A DNA stretch of 64,000 nt from Lamellibrachia columna (Eukaryota; Annelida; Polychaeta; Sabellida; Siboglinidae). Each line of letters starts with the position of its first letter. The stretch's first letter is position 1. Position numbers and translations under genes: made by a program. The DNA is taken from NCBI GenBank assembly GCA_963662155.1, contig OY759267.1, forward strand, positions 17,596,561-17,660,560, read 5' to 3'. The notes under the pieces are model-generated. The model did no database searches and was not told the DNA's origin. It worked only from the letters and a program-made list of their open reading frames with translations. Shown here one piece after another: positions 1 to 11,169 of the stretch.

Positions 1-389
1 GATTTAGTACTGGTCACGTGGTAGCACGACCGGCCGTGTGGGCGGCTGTCGTGGAGATACGGACACCGATCAGGTGATTCAACAACCAGGCCGTTTGTCA
101 CCGCCGTCACAAACGCGACGGAGACCGATTTCTTGGGCTAACGTAACAGCCAACCTGTTACAGCTTGCTCGCTGTTGTCTCGCCTTCGATTGCTCTGGTG
201 CTCGGTCTGACTCCATCACCATGAAGTGACTTGTACACATCAAATGCATTGTTTTATTGCTTATACTTTTTTCATTTATCATTCAGCAGTTCATTGTAGA
301 TTTTGTTTTATGTATTTTAATGTTTTCGTACGATGTAGAAAGGTTGACTACACGCCAACTCAATTCAATTCAATCATCCGGCGTCTTAC

Positions 390-390
390 A

Positions 391-422
<32 letters not shown>

Positions 423-485
423 GCGCGCGCGCGTGCGTGTGTGCGTGCGTGCGTGTGTGCGTGCGTGCGTGCGTGCGTGTGTGTG

Positions 486-575
<90 letters not shown>

Positions 576-603
576 GGTGTGTGCGCGTGCTTGTTCGTGC
601 GTG
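390..603. repeat. (GT)n / (GTGC)n microsatellite
   Basis: A purine-pyrimidine alternating tract mixes GT, GTGC and GC steps. Open frames across it (Cys-Val-Arg-Ala or Thr-His-Ala-Arg repeats) are by-products of the repeat, not genes. The alternating GC/GT steps are the type that can adopt Z-DNA. Confidence 0.95.
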
Positions 604-1214
604 AGTGTATGAGCGTGTGAGCACGTGAGTAAGCAAACTGCTATAATCCTTGTGTTTGTTTAATTAAGCCAGTAAGTCCACGATGAAGGGGCCATTCAAC
701 AGTTAGCCTGAAAAATGCCTTTGTTGCTCGTACAAGGGACAGTGTTAAGAAATTATTATATTTTTATAGTGACTCAAGTCACAACAGCATCAGTAGTCTT
801 TATTCAAATTAGCACACAGCCCTTTTGTTCCAGTTTGGACAAATCTTCTCACTAACAGACTCACTACATTGATTACATGGGTAATTCCGGGGCGAGACCT
901 ATGAATGCAGTCTGATAAATTGCTACTCTAATGGTTATATTTTTTATTATAACAAATAAATTATTATTGTTAGATTATGCACCTGATTTATTGTTTTGTA
1001 TTATTGCTTAATAAGCCTCATATTGTGTGCGGTGCAGAGTAAACCTACATTTACCCTATCTGATTTGTGAATCCAGTTGCACAACATGTTCTTGGTAAAA
1101 GTGTTTTGTAGTGAGCATATCATGCATATCATCTCTACATAGTCTACAAATCAGAAGGTTGTCAGATGATAAGTGCAATTAACAATCAGGTGCTAACAAA
1201 ACTACATCTAGGGT

Positions 1215-1215
<1 letters not shown>
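604..1215. other. AT-rich stretch, nothing recognised
   Basis: No coding potential, repeat or RNA gene was recognised between the GT tract and the GA tract. Confidence 0.5.
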
Positions 1216-1259
<44 letters not shown>

Positions 1260-1291
1260 AGATAGAGAGAGAGAGAGATATATATATATAT

Positions 1292-1334
<43 letters not shown>

Positions 1335-1339
1335 TAGAT

Positions 1340-1412
<73 letters not shown>

Positions 1413-1436
1413 TAGATAGATAGATAGAGAGAGAGT
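1216..1436. repeat. (GA)n / (GATA)n / (TA)n compound microsatellite
   Basis: Blocks of GA, GATA and TA alternate, with each motif appearing more than once, so the tract probably grew by duplication of compound blocks. Reverse-strand frames rich in Ser-Leu and Ile-Tyr are artefacts. Confidence 0.95.
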
Positions 1437-1709
1437 GCTGTATTGGAGGACGTTTGCCCTCGCGCATTTGCCGTTGGTCCATCGGTGCACTAAGTATATG
1501 CACCTTTCAGCCGGACCACAAACGTTTGGAAGTTGCTGGAACTGCTGCCCTGATCCTTTTTGGGGCCAAGGTAGAACACAGTCTTATGACCCAGTTGGGT
1601 CAGCTCAACGCCTTGCATGCCAGGTAACTGGTGAAAGGAGAGGTACTTGGTGCGTTTCTTAAACTGAAATATGTATCGATCATCCCCTACTTCTAATATA
1701 GCGATTCCT

Positions 1710-1792
1710 TAAAGCGAAACAAAAGTCATGGTTTGGGGCTATGTACCTAAAAGAGATAATAAAAACTAAACATGGGCAACTAAAATTATACA
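1710..1792 (+). mobile_element. Fragment of MITE family R5 (left end)
   Basis: The segment matches the left end of the element at 51355-51874 and, in reverse, 34135-34275. The shared start reads AAGCGAAACAAAAGTCATGG, followed by a conserved block ending in ACCTAAAAG. The copy stops where an antisense LINE-B fragment begins at 1793. Confidence 0.6.
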
Positions 1793-2026
1793 TGTCCTCT
1801 AGTTCTATTATCTATCCTGAGTGAGAACAAATATTTCTATCAATATTTTCATGCCCATTCAGTATCCTAAAAACTTCAATTTGATCTCCTCTTAACCGCA
1901 TTGTCTCTAGGGTTGTTAAACCACATTCTTTCAGTCATTCTTCATAACTAAGGTGTCTCAGTTCTGGAATCATTTTAGTTGCTCTCCTCTGTATTCGTTC
2001 AAGCGTATCTATATCCTTCTTACGAT
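1793..2026 (-). mobile_element. LINE-B fragment, part 1 of a split copy
   Basis: This part aligns by eye along its whole length with 14683-14919, where the same sequence belongs to a longer antisense LINE. In reverse it encodes the C-terminal part of the LINE reverse transcriptase polyprotein. The match breaks off after CTTCTTACGAT and resumes at 3407, so the copy has been split by the LINE-A insertion at 2027-3406. Confidence 0.8.
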
Positions 2027-3130
2027 GTCTTATCAAAAGCAACGGACAATAAGAAACACGCTACTGGTGTATTCGTTGATCTTAAGAAGATCTTCGAAAC
2101 AGTGGACCACGAAATACTTATCAAAAAGTTGAATTTCTATGGTATGCGTGGAGTTGGAAATGACTGGATAAAAAGTTACCTCACCAACAGGAAGCAATTC
2201 ATTGAAATAAATGGGTGCGCCTCGGAGCTGTTAAATGTAGCACGTGGGGTACCTCAGGGATCCATTTTAGGTCCAAAGCTATTTGTACTCTATATTAATG
2301 GTATTTGTAACATATCAAAACAAGCTAAATTTATACTCTTTGCGGATGACACAAATATATTTTGCGCTGGTAATAGTTTAAAAGAACTACAAGTCATGAT
2401 AAATGGGGTACTTGCCACAATGGCTAAATGGATTGCGGTGAACACATTAACATTGAACCTGTCAAAAGCAAATTACATGATATTCCGGAACCGTCCACAT
2501 GATATTGAAATTAATCTGTTCATTAATAATTAAAACATAACCAGAGTACATGTAACACAATTTCTAGGTGTATATATTGATGAATCTCTAAACTGGAAAT
2601 ATCAGTCAAATAAGGTCAGATTAAAATTGTCGAAAGTTGCAGCAGTCATGTATATGGCAAATTGTCTCATTGATCGAAATGGAATGTATATGTTATACTG
2701 TTATTTGTTTTTATCACATTTAAGTTATTGCTGTGAAATGTGGGGAACCACCTACACCACAAACATTCATGGCATTACTATATTACAGAAACGAGTAATT
2801 CGATTGGTTTGTGGAGTAAAACGTCTGGAACATACGAACACTCTTTTTCAACAATTAGGCGATCTAAAATTTGTAGATTTAGTTCAGCTCAAGACGGCTA
2901 TTATTATGTTTAACGCTTTTCATAATGAATTACCAAGTAATTTGCAAAACTTTTTTAAACCATATGTGTCTGTATATGGTACTAGACAGAACAATTCATC
3001 CTGCATAACTCGCTTTCGTACTAATGCAAAATCAATGTGCATCTCCAGATATGGAGCGAGATTATGGAACTCCCTTAATGAAAACATTACCACTTGTAGA
3101 ACCAAGTTAGATATTATTGCAACGTATTAG
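2027..3130 (+). pseudogene. LINE-A reverse transcriptase, C-terminal part, one internal stop
   Basis: The frame carries RT motif A (VFVDLKKIFETVDH, about 2069-2110), the motif B block GVPQGSILGP (about 2248-2277) and motif C FADDT (2339-2353), so the catalytic aspartates are kept. The usual second aspartate of the AFDTVDH block is Glu here. A single TAA at 2531-2533 interrupts the frame, which then continues in the same register to 3130 through the LINE C-terminal region. The N-terminal RT fingers and the endonuclease are missing. With only one stop in about 365 codons, this is among the youngest LINE copies in the window. Confidence 0.88.
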
Positions 3131-3367
3131 TCACAATTTATTTAGCAACGATTTTCAGTTGTTACATGTTGTAAGTAATGCAAGTATATAATTACGTATC
3201 AATTGAGTTAACGGCTTAACACGCCACGGGGTGAACCATAGATAAGTATTGCACTTCTGTTCACCCCATTTCCAACTCACCCTTGTGTATTCTTCAATAA
3301 CTCACATTTGTTGCACATTTTGTTAGTAACTTGTCATTTATTGTATTGTAACTGTGTTGGAATAAAG

Positions 3368-3406
<39 letters not shown>
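2027..3406 (+). mobile_element. 5'-truncated non-LTR retrotransposon LINE-A
   Basis: A 1.38-kb insertion begins inside the reverse-transcriptase domain and ends with AATAAAGG followed by a (TTGA)n tail of about nine units at 3367-3406. Both ends are set precisely by the interrupted LINE-B copy, which matches 14683-15005 on either side. The 5' truncation and simple-repeat tail are typical of target-primed reverse transcription. A GAT or CGAT is shared at both junctions, which could be a very short target duplication or microhomology. The clade is probably in the CR1/L2/Jockey group, but I cannot fix it. Confidence 0.88.
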
Positions 3407-4086
<680 letters not shown>

Positions 4087-4296
4087 GTAAACTATATGTA
4101 AGTGCCCCTTGCCTCCCTCCGTGCGGACTCCCATGAATCCATATAAATCACAGACGTTTTTTAACGCATGCTCAAATTCCAACCACTTATACATTTTCAT
4201 ACACACATGTTCATAACATTTCCAAGACATTCCATTAGCTGTCTCAGCAGACGTAGAGCATATGCAATCTGTAAATGTAAAGTAACTGTAACTGTA

Positions 4297-4412
4297 TTGT
4301 TTTCATGGTTGTTTTCATGGTTGTTTTCATGGTTGTTTTCATGGTTGTTTTCATGGTTGTTTTCATGGTTGTTTTCATGGTTGTTTTCATGGTTGTTTTC
4401 ATGGTTGTTTTT
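4297..4412. repeat. 12-bp minisatellite, about 9.5 copies
   Basis: The unit TTGTTTTCATGG is repeated almost without change. Because the unit is four codons long, a Leu-Phe-Ser-Trp frame stays open, but there is no sign that it is a gene. Confidence 0.93.
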
Positions 4413-4485
4413 TTGGTGATCCGCCTGATTCTAGGGGAAAAGCGATAAAAAACAATAGTTATTATGAACTTGCACATTTTATTTA

Positions 4486-4655
4486 CATTACAATTACTAG
4501 CAAGCAACACAGCTATCACAGAGACCAGGCAGAAGGGGAAACGGCGAAGGACACGGGCAAAGTGGGGTGAAAGAAAGTTTCGAAAAGGCAGCAGGTGCTG
4601 TCGAACCTCGATTCTCTCGATTGACAGTTCGCACTACAGCCACCGTGCCCCCATC
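4486..4655 (-). mobile_element. tRNA-derived SINE, copy 1
   Basis: On the reverse strand, a TGGCTGTAGTGCG block resembles an RNA polymerase III A box and GAGGTTCGACAGC resembles a B box. It is followed by a CACCTGCTGCC block and a CCTTCTGCCTGGT block. The same order is found on the reverse strand at 58920-59130, so this is a dispersed family. The internal promoter assignment is by motif only. Confidence 0.6.
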
Positions 4656-5397
4656 AAGTGACTGTCATGGTAACAATACTAAACAAATTTAAGATACACA
4701 ACGTTACCACACATATATTCATATATTCCTTGGCTAAGATTATTATCATTGGTATTTACATTCATTCGCATTTTGTTTATATCTAATAAATCAAACGAGT
4801 AAATGACACTCGTTACAACAAATCGTAATTTGCCTGTCTTGTCAAACGAATCTTAAATCATTGCTATCTGATCCCTGCAAGCACTAATTACCAGCCTTCG
4901 TTCACTGACACTCAGAACCAGCCACCGGCGTTTTAAATACTAACTTTGTGACATCTGATGGGTTTTTCTTTCTGCTGAATGGACATAATGGTAGTTTCTT
5001 CATTCATCTGAATGAAGTGCTAATTCCATCTTCTTCTGTCGTCAGTGCCGACACCAACTGCAACATCAATTAGAATCTGCTTCTCTCGCACAGCCAGTTT
5101 CAACTCATTATACCTTACAGCCGCATCTTGATACGACTGTAATCATTTCGACTTGTTGTGAGATGAAGTGATACATTGTTTCCACGTCCGAAAAAAGCTG
5201 TCTAACAAACTGTCCACGCCTGTTAGATCTCTGCAATATGGTAGTAAATGGGATAGACGCCGTCTACAAGTGAAAATAACGCATTCAGTCAAAGTTACTT
5301 ATTGCAAGCTATACGTCTTGGTTTTTTAGAAAGTCGAATGTGCACGAACATATTACTCAGCGGCTAGCATTTGTCTTCTTGAGATAGACGTCATCCA
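4656..5397. other. No recognised feature
   Basis: Mixed-composition DNA with no long frame, repeat family or RNA gene that I can support. Confidence 0.5.
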
Positions 5398-5725
5398 ACG
5401 TACCCAGCCATGTCGTTGTCATGCAGGACGACGTACCCAGCCATGTCGTTGTCATGCAGGACGACGTACCCAGCCACGTCGTTGTCATGCAAGACGACGT
5501 ACCCAGCCATGTCGTTGTCATGCAGGACGACGTACCCAGCCATGTCGTTGTCATGCAGGACGACGTACCCAGCCATGTCGTTGTCATGCAGGACGACGTA
5601 CCCAGCCATGTCGTTGTCATGCAGGACGACGTACCCAGCCATGTCGTTGTCATGCAGGACGACGTACCCAGCCATGTCGTTGTCATGCAGGACGACGTAC
5701 CCAGCCATGTCGTTGTCATGCAGAA
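5398..5725. repeat. 33-bp minisatellite, 10 copies
   Basis: Ten units, nearly identical, each containing GACGTACCCAGCCATGTCG and TTGTCATGCAG. Only the third unit carries changes (CCACGTCG, CAAGACG). The unit is a multiple of three, so several frames on both strands remain open over more than 100 codons. The array abuts a repeat at 5727-6305 whose inverted relative at 47960-48406 lacks the array. Confidence 0.95.
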
Positions 5726-5726
5726 C

Positions 5727-6305
5727 GTCCCATTTCTAAAATGTTCCCGAGGTACGGTATAGAGTACTGGTACAAGCATGTCGAATTTAGTTCTGACACC
5801 GAGTGAAATAACATCATTCTAACACCGCAGACACACTTCTCTTTCATCCTTGTTAAAGGTCCCTCCTCAATTCGATTTTTTTCGCTAGTCCCATTTCAAA
5901 TTTATTTTGCAAAAAATTGAACCTACCTAATATCCACTGCAACATACTGGCTCGTTTGTGCAACTTTTATATGTAGCTTTTGTGAAATCATCAAACAAAG
6001 TATAACACTATTGAAGTGAAAATGGAACGCTGAAAACAAACGAATTTAACCTTCGTTGAAGTTTCGTAAATTTGTTAAGTGATCGGCGAGAGGATGGAAG
6101 TCACGTTCATGATCGGCATTGACCCGCGCAGTGTTTAACATTTTGAAAATCATGTATTTGGTGCCTTTCGATGATTTAATGATATGAAAAAAGGCATTTT
6201 TTTAAAATTGGCTGCGGATGTTACATAAACTATTCACACCACACACTACATATTTGGACATCAACGAACCAGATTTGCGATATACTAAATCAGTTGAGGA
6301 TGGAG
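5727..6305 (+). mobile_element. TTAA-flanked MITE family, copy A (with flank)
   Basis: From TTAA at 5853 the sequence runs AAGGTCCCTCCTCAATTCGA, the terminus shared with copies B and C, and continues to about 6305 through a block near CTATTCACAC and GGACATCAACGAACC that recurs in copy C at about 49230. The right inverted end is missing. The 125 bases before TTAA (5727-5852) also match, inverted, the flank of copy B, so copies A and B were probably duplicated with a piece of an older repeat. Confidence 0.75.
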
Positions 6306-6585
6306 TTATACGAAACCTGGTCATTACCAACTCCGCCTTCAAAAAGAGAATGGAACATGTAGTAAAATATAAAGGTGAACACAGCCACGGCCATGTCGTC
6401 AGGCAAAGCAATACGAAGAATGCGTTGAACAGCGAGGTCATACGGACTACACAACGTCGACGACCGGGGATGGACACACGAGTCTGGAACGAGCGAAAGA
6501 GGAAACGTAAACCAAAGAAAAGATCAAGATATGGAAGTGCAAATGAGAGAGTGCAGTTGTGTGTAAAGATAAATTTAGAGAACAC

Positions 6586-7206
6586 ACATGAGAGAACATG
6601 CTGCGTTTACCATGAGAGAACATGTTGTGTTTACCATGAGAGAATATGCTGCCTTTATCATGAGAGAACATGCTGCCTTTATCATGAGAGAACATGCTGC
6701 CTTTATCATGAGAGAACATGCTGCCTTTATCATGAGAGAACATGCTGCGTTTACCATGAGAGAACATGCTGCGTTTACCATGAGAGAACATGCTGCGTTT
6801 ACCATGAGAGAACATGCTGCGTTTACCATGAGAGAACATGCTGCGTTTACCATGAGAGAACATGCTGCCTTTATCATGAGAGAACATGCTGCGTTTACCA
6901 TGAGAGAACATGCTGCGTTTACCATGAGAGAACATGCTGCGTTTACCATGAGAGAACATGCTGCGTTTACCATGAGAGAACATGCTGCCTTTATCATGAG
7001 AGAACATGCTGCCTTTATCATGAGAGAACATGCTGCCTTTATCATGAGAGAACATGCTGCGTTTACCATGAGAGAACATGCTGCGTTTACCATGAGAGAA
7101 CATGCTGCCTTTATCATGAGAGAATATGCTGCCTTTATCAAGAGAGAATATGCTGCCTTTATCATGAGATAATATGCTGCCTTTATCATGAGAGAATATG
7201 CTGCTG
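6586..7206. repeat. 24-bp minisatellite, about 26 copies, two unit types
   Basis: Units contain CATGAGAGAACATGCTGC followed by either GTTTAC or CTTTAT. The two diagnostic bases switch together, so there are two clear unit types. In order they run 2 G-type, 4 C-type, 5 G, 1 C, 4 G, 3 C, 2 G, then C-type with degenerate last units. The open frame of 329 codons that begins at 6218 is formed mostly by this repeat and has no independent support. Confidence 0.95.
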
Positions 7207-7779
7207 ACAGCTTTCAACAGTCGCTGCCAGCAACACATAACTAACGAAGAGCTATATAGCGGTTAAAGTTACAGACAGGATACGAGAAAAGAGGCCGATG
7301 TTTGTTGGGCGCTGCTACAGAAGCAATGATGAAATTACATCAAGGACAACAATGTGACCGCCAGCACATAGAAGAACACGCTAAAGCAAACCAGCCTTAA
7401 CGTGTATCGACTGTCTAATGGAAGATGTGGGACTGGAGCCCGGGGAGCTGAAAACAGCAATAAGGAATCGAGATTCTGGAGACAGATAGAGCCCAGTGAC
7501 CGACAAACATGGATGACGTTTGAAGTCACGTGGAGAATGTCACAATAACAGCAGCAAAAAATATATGTATAAAGACCAAGAAACGTGCGAAGGCAGAGCA
7601 GAGAACGACCAAGTAATGTATCAATCAGAGGGAAACAAAGAGGCATATAGGACAGGCTAGTGATGATGATAATAAGGAGTACAGAGTGCAAAGCCTTCAG
7701 AGAAAGGTAAAAGAAAGATGTGTCAAACGCGCGACATGAAAGGAATCGTATGACATATTGCATTCGGAGTGAACAGCAA
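7207..7779 (+). other. Possible upstream part of LINE-E relic
   Basis: Purine-rich sequence with no intact frame. It leads into recognisable LINE-E coding sequence at about 7780 and may be its decayed upstream part, but no motif proves that. Confidence 0.3.
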
Positions 7780-8074
7780 TTTACAAGTCTGCGACAGCAG
7801 TTAAGATGATTGCAAAGCGTAGGTCAGCTGCAGCAAGAAACATCGGCAAGAGAAAGTGAATCTGAAGTACAGACAGCAATATTTTGACGGAGAACAAATA
7901 CACCGTAGATCGATGGAAGCAGTACTTTGACTATCTGTTGAACGTGGAAAAAAGAAGAGATGGTTTAAATGACACATATAGAAGCATCGGGGAGGGAGCA
8001 GAACCATCATGACAGACGAGGTTAAGACGACGGTTAAGACATTGAAAAGGGGAAAGCTGCTGGATCACCCGAGG

Positions 8075-8828
8075 TAGTGGTGCAGTGTTCGAAATGACCA
8101 CTGACTTTCGGGGGTCCCCTAAAAATATTGGTCACCCCCCTCTCGAAAAAAAATCTTCTTAAAATTTTTTTTCAGGCATTGTAATGGCTATTAGCCCCTA
8201 TTTTTGTGTGAAAAGACTTGCTTGCTATGATAGCCAGCTGTAGTTATTTTACCAACTTAGGTTGAACGCATTTGTTGTAAGTCACTCTGGATAAGAGAGT
8301 CTGCTAAATGACTGAATTATAAATTGTGGTATAAACAAGTGTTACTGGAGTAATGTGTTTGCAGACACAGTGCTCTATAATTCTGAGAAATAAAACGCGA
8401 AGGTAAAATGTGCCTCAACTAGACACTCATTAGTGGCATTACTGCAGACACCCAACAGATGGCGCCCTTAACCACAGAACACACACTCATCAATGATATG
8501 AGTGGAATGATTTAAGATTGTTTTAACATAGATTAACTGAATGACAATAGAGTGAGCTGAATGAATCAGCTAAACTACCAACAGAATGAAGTCGAGTCAT
8601 GCGAAAGCCGTCGAGTTCTGCGAAAACCGTCGAGTTCTAGCACATACGAACCAGAGTAGCCTCACACGCAGCAACAGGTGCAACAGCGGAAGGGTAATTA
8701 CATCGTTACAATGATAAAATGTGGGACCCCACCAAGCTTACATTTTTGTTTCTCGTGGGAGGTCCCTCGTGCCTTATGGGGTTTCCTGGACCCCCCAGAC
8801 GCCCCTCATTTCGAACACTGTAGTGGTG
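8075..8828. mobile_element. hAT-type MITE with perfect 8-bp target duplication
   Basis: The element at 8083-8820 (738 bp) begins CAGTGTTCGAAATGA and ends with the exact reverse complement TCATTTCGAACACTG. It is bounded on both sides by TAGTGGTG (8075-8082 and 8821-8828). Eight-base duplications and CAGTG-type ends are hallmarks of hAT transposons. No transposase is present, so it is non-autonomous. Removing the element and one duplication restores the LINE-E reading frame across the site. Confidence 0.92.
8273..8330 (+). mobile_element. L2-like 3' tail or SINE piece inside the hAT MITE
   Basis: A TTGTAAGTCACTCTGGATAA block followed by GAGAGTCTGCTAAATGACT closely resembles the conserved 3' tail of L2-clade LINEs and the SINEs that use them, known especially from fish. 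Here it lies within the MITE, either as a nested SINE or as captured sequence. Upstream AT-rich sequence shows no clear tRNA-like head. Confidence 0.7.
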
Positions 8829-9060
8829 GACATTATTACAGTCTTCGCAGAAGAAGGTGCTGAATGGGTTGGTTAGCTACGGAGACAATTGTGGGGAGAG
8901 CATCTAAAATGATTACAATAATTAGAACAGTGCCAATTTATAAGCATTTACATGGATTTTGGAACACATTATAACAAAATGGAGAAAGTGGCAGAAGCAA
9001 GATTGAGAAAAGTCGCGATAGTGGTGGAGATGGAGTTTGGCTTTATACCATCTTTGTGTG

Positions 9061-10304
9061 TATGTGATGGCCCTGACTGTAAACTAAACAATACACACAC
9101 ACTTCGTTGAAAATATTCCCGTTTTGATCATTGCTATCTTGGCGCCGGGCACTCCGAGTAGAGATTCATTAAAATGCCCTCTGCGAGATGGTTTCCGCTG
9201 CAAAACGTATTCGAGCTCTTTTACGTCACACGGAAACTAGTATGTCATTTATACGACCAAACGTTAATTACGCCAATGCCGTAGATTAGGAAGGCGAGGA
9301 TTAATATTAACCACAGAAGACGGCATGTGGAATAATCACGAAGCCGTGTCGTGCTCGAGTATCGCTTTTGTACATGCATTTTTCACATGAAAAACACGAC
9401 AGAGCACGGATCCAGACAGCGCAAGAACTGAATGACTGCTTATTATATTGACTGCAGTAATAACGATACTTTATGATTAATTTCAATTACTGGTAACACG
9501 GCTTAAAAAGAGAACGTTTATTGACTGTGCCATGTAAGTTATTCTGCGAGAACACAGACGATGCGTGTAATTTATCGGCGAGCAATTCCTCATAGCGCCT
9601 TACGGTCAGTGCCCATTTCCGGCTGAGTACCCGTACTTAATCCATCGAAAATTTGATTTGCGTACCACTCACGCCAAATTTAACGGTACGATGCTAATTC
9701 TATATACATTGTGTGCGTTTTTCCAACTGGCCTTGTTCGACAAATGATGCACTGCAGTGACCAGAGCGTTTTTTACTGGACAACCTGCGGGCACTGGTTC
9801 ATAACCCTGCGATTTGACCCTGAATCATTCTGAATTATATATGATATAATTATACTGGTTAACAATCAACCAACTGTAGACAGACACTAGAGTTTCTCAG
9901 TGTGTAATATTCTTGACATGAGCTACTATCCGCTAAAAGGTCAATGTTCTCGGAAGAGCAAATATCATATCCCTGACGTGATATTGTTGCATACGTCACA
10001 CCACGACTGAGCAGAACAAAATTTTATTGTCGAATAATTCTCCTTATATGGTTGTTACCCAATATCCATTCACACCAGGCGCGTATATAGCCGTACGCAC
10101 GTACGCAAGTGCTTCCACATCAATATGGCAAACAAATATATGTTTTAATTCAACCCGCCCCAAGAAATGTTAAGGTTCGTCCCTAATCTGGCGGGAATTC
10201 ATCATGGAGTGCAAGCACGAATCATACAGCTGATAGGGCCTATCCGGCTGATAGGGCATATCTTCTCACCGCAAAGGAAACAATATTAACTCGGCTATTG
10301 TGCA
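9061..10304. other. No recognised feature
   Basis: About 1.2 kb without an open frame over 60 codons or a recognisable repeat. A short (AC)n run lies near 9095. The words GTGCTTCCACATCAA at about 10110 recur at about 16586, suggesting a small dispersed repeat. Confidence 0.5.
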
Positions 10305-11063
10305 TGCCACCAAAGAGCCACTAGTTAGAGATATGATTGACACAGTCCAGCAGATTGCCTTCTCCTCCAACTACTCAGCCCAGAGGCTACGTGTCTTTCA
10401 GGCTGATCTCGAGTTAGGCGAGGATGAACAAGTTGGTAGGAACAACTAAACTAAGTTGCAATCGCTTTGTGAGATGAGATGGTATCATCTCATATCACGC
10501 TCTGTATACATTAAAGTCTGCGTTCACTGCTATAACCACTGCCCTGGAATATCTGGAAGAAGATGGGGACGGCTACTTCTTGTCCATCACATCTGTTGAC
10601 TTCATCATAACACTATTGAGCATGTTCTCCAAAGTTGGCTTTCTCCGACCACATTCCTACAGTCCAAACAGTGTAACCTCTGCCAAAGAGGCAACAACGA
10701 CTATCGCCCAGCTGCAGCAGCAGAGGTGCGACCCAGAAGTATGGAATGTATCCTTTGACAGGTCTGTAGAGATAGCGGGAAGATTTGAGATTGAGGCGAG
10801 CAGGCCGCGCAATGTTGGTAGACAGAGGCACCGTCCGTGAGAACGTGCCCGCTGACATAACTGCCACGTTCAGTCAGCATTGGATGAGGGCAATGTATCT
10901 GCCGTACGTGGGTCACTTGCTGCAGGAAATGGACGCACATATATTAGTAGCTCAAAAGCACTACGTGGTCATGTGCCCCATGACAGCGGTTGAATCTGAG
11001 AGAATTGTCCAGCTGTACGAGGTTTTCCAAGACAACATGTCAGGTGATCGGCGTCAGCTATAA
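10305..11063 (+). pseudogene. hAT-like transposase relic (ZMYM1-type)
   Basis: In changing frames the sequence gives DTVQQIAFSSNYSAQRLRVF near 10340, KLQSLCEMRW near 10455, EHVLQS then FLQSKQCNLC near 10620-10690, IAQLQQQRCDPEVWNVSFDR near 10700-10765, and IEASRPRNVGRQRHRP near 10790-10840. It ends with NVPADI and a YLPYVGHLLQEMDAHI-like block to 11063. This order is that of zinc-finger MYM-type-1-like hAT transposases. Stops and frameshifts break it repeatedly. No terminal repeats or target duplication were found, so it is an old fragment. Confidence 0.7.
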
Positions 11064-11169
11064 CATGAATGAAGTGGGTCGCTGGAAGGAAAGATGGTAG
11101 ATGATGAATATCGCTGAGAGACTCAACATACTCGAAATCAATCCTTTCTTGTACTCTAACATGTTTACG

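Larger units (their letters stand above)
7780..9060 (+). pseudogene. LINE-E reverse transcriptase relic, interrupted by a hAT MITE
   Basis: Before the MITE the frame reads TVDRWKQYFDYLLNVEK and, after a frameshift, VKTLKRGKAAGSPEVV, the conserved region just upstream of the RT domain in many LINEs (W..YF..LLN, then a KxGKAxGPD-like block). Skipping the insertion at 8083-8820, the frame continues as VDIITVFAEEGAEWVG, then stops and shifts. A block EARLRKVAIVVEMEFGFIPS near 9000-9050 resembles the later RGF region. Many stops make it an old, dead copy. Confidence 0.65.

Noticed and set aside
5398..7206. CRISPR-like arrays of 33-bp and 24-bp repeats
   Set aside because: The units are directly adjacent with no unique spacers and the genome is eukaryotic; they are minisatellites.
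6218..7207. A 329-codon open frame with a HERTCC(V/L)Y repeat
   Set aside because: More than 60 percent of it is the 24-bp minisatellite, several other frames on both strands are equally open, and the first part overlaps a MITE copy.
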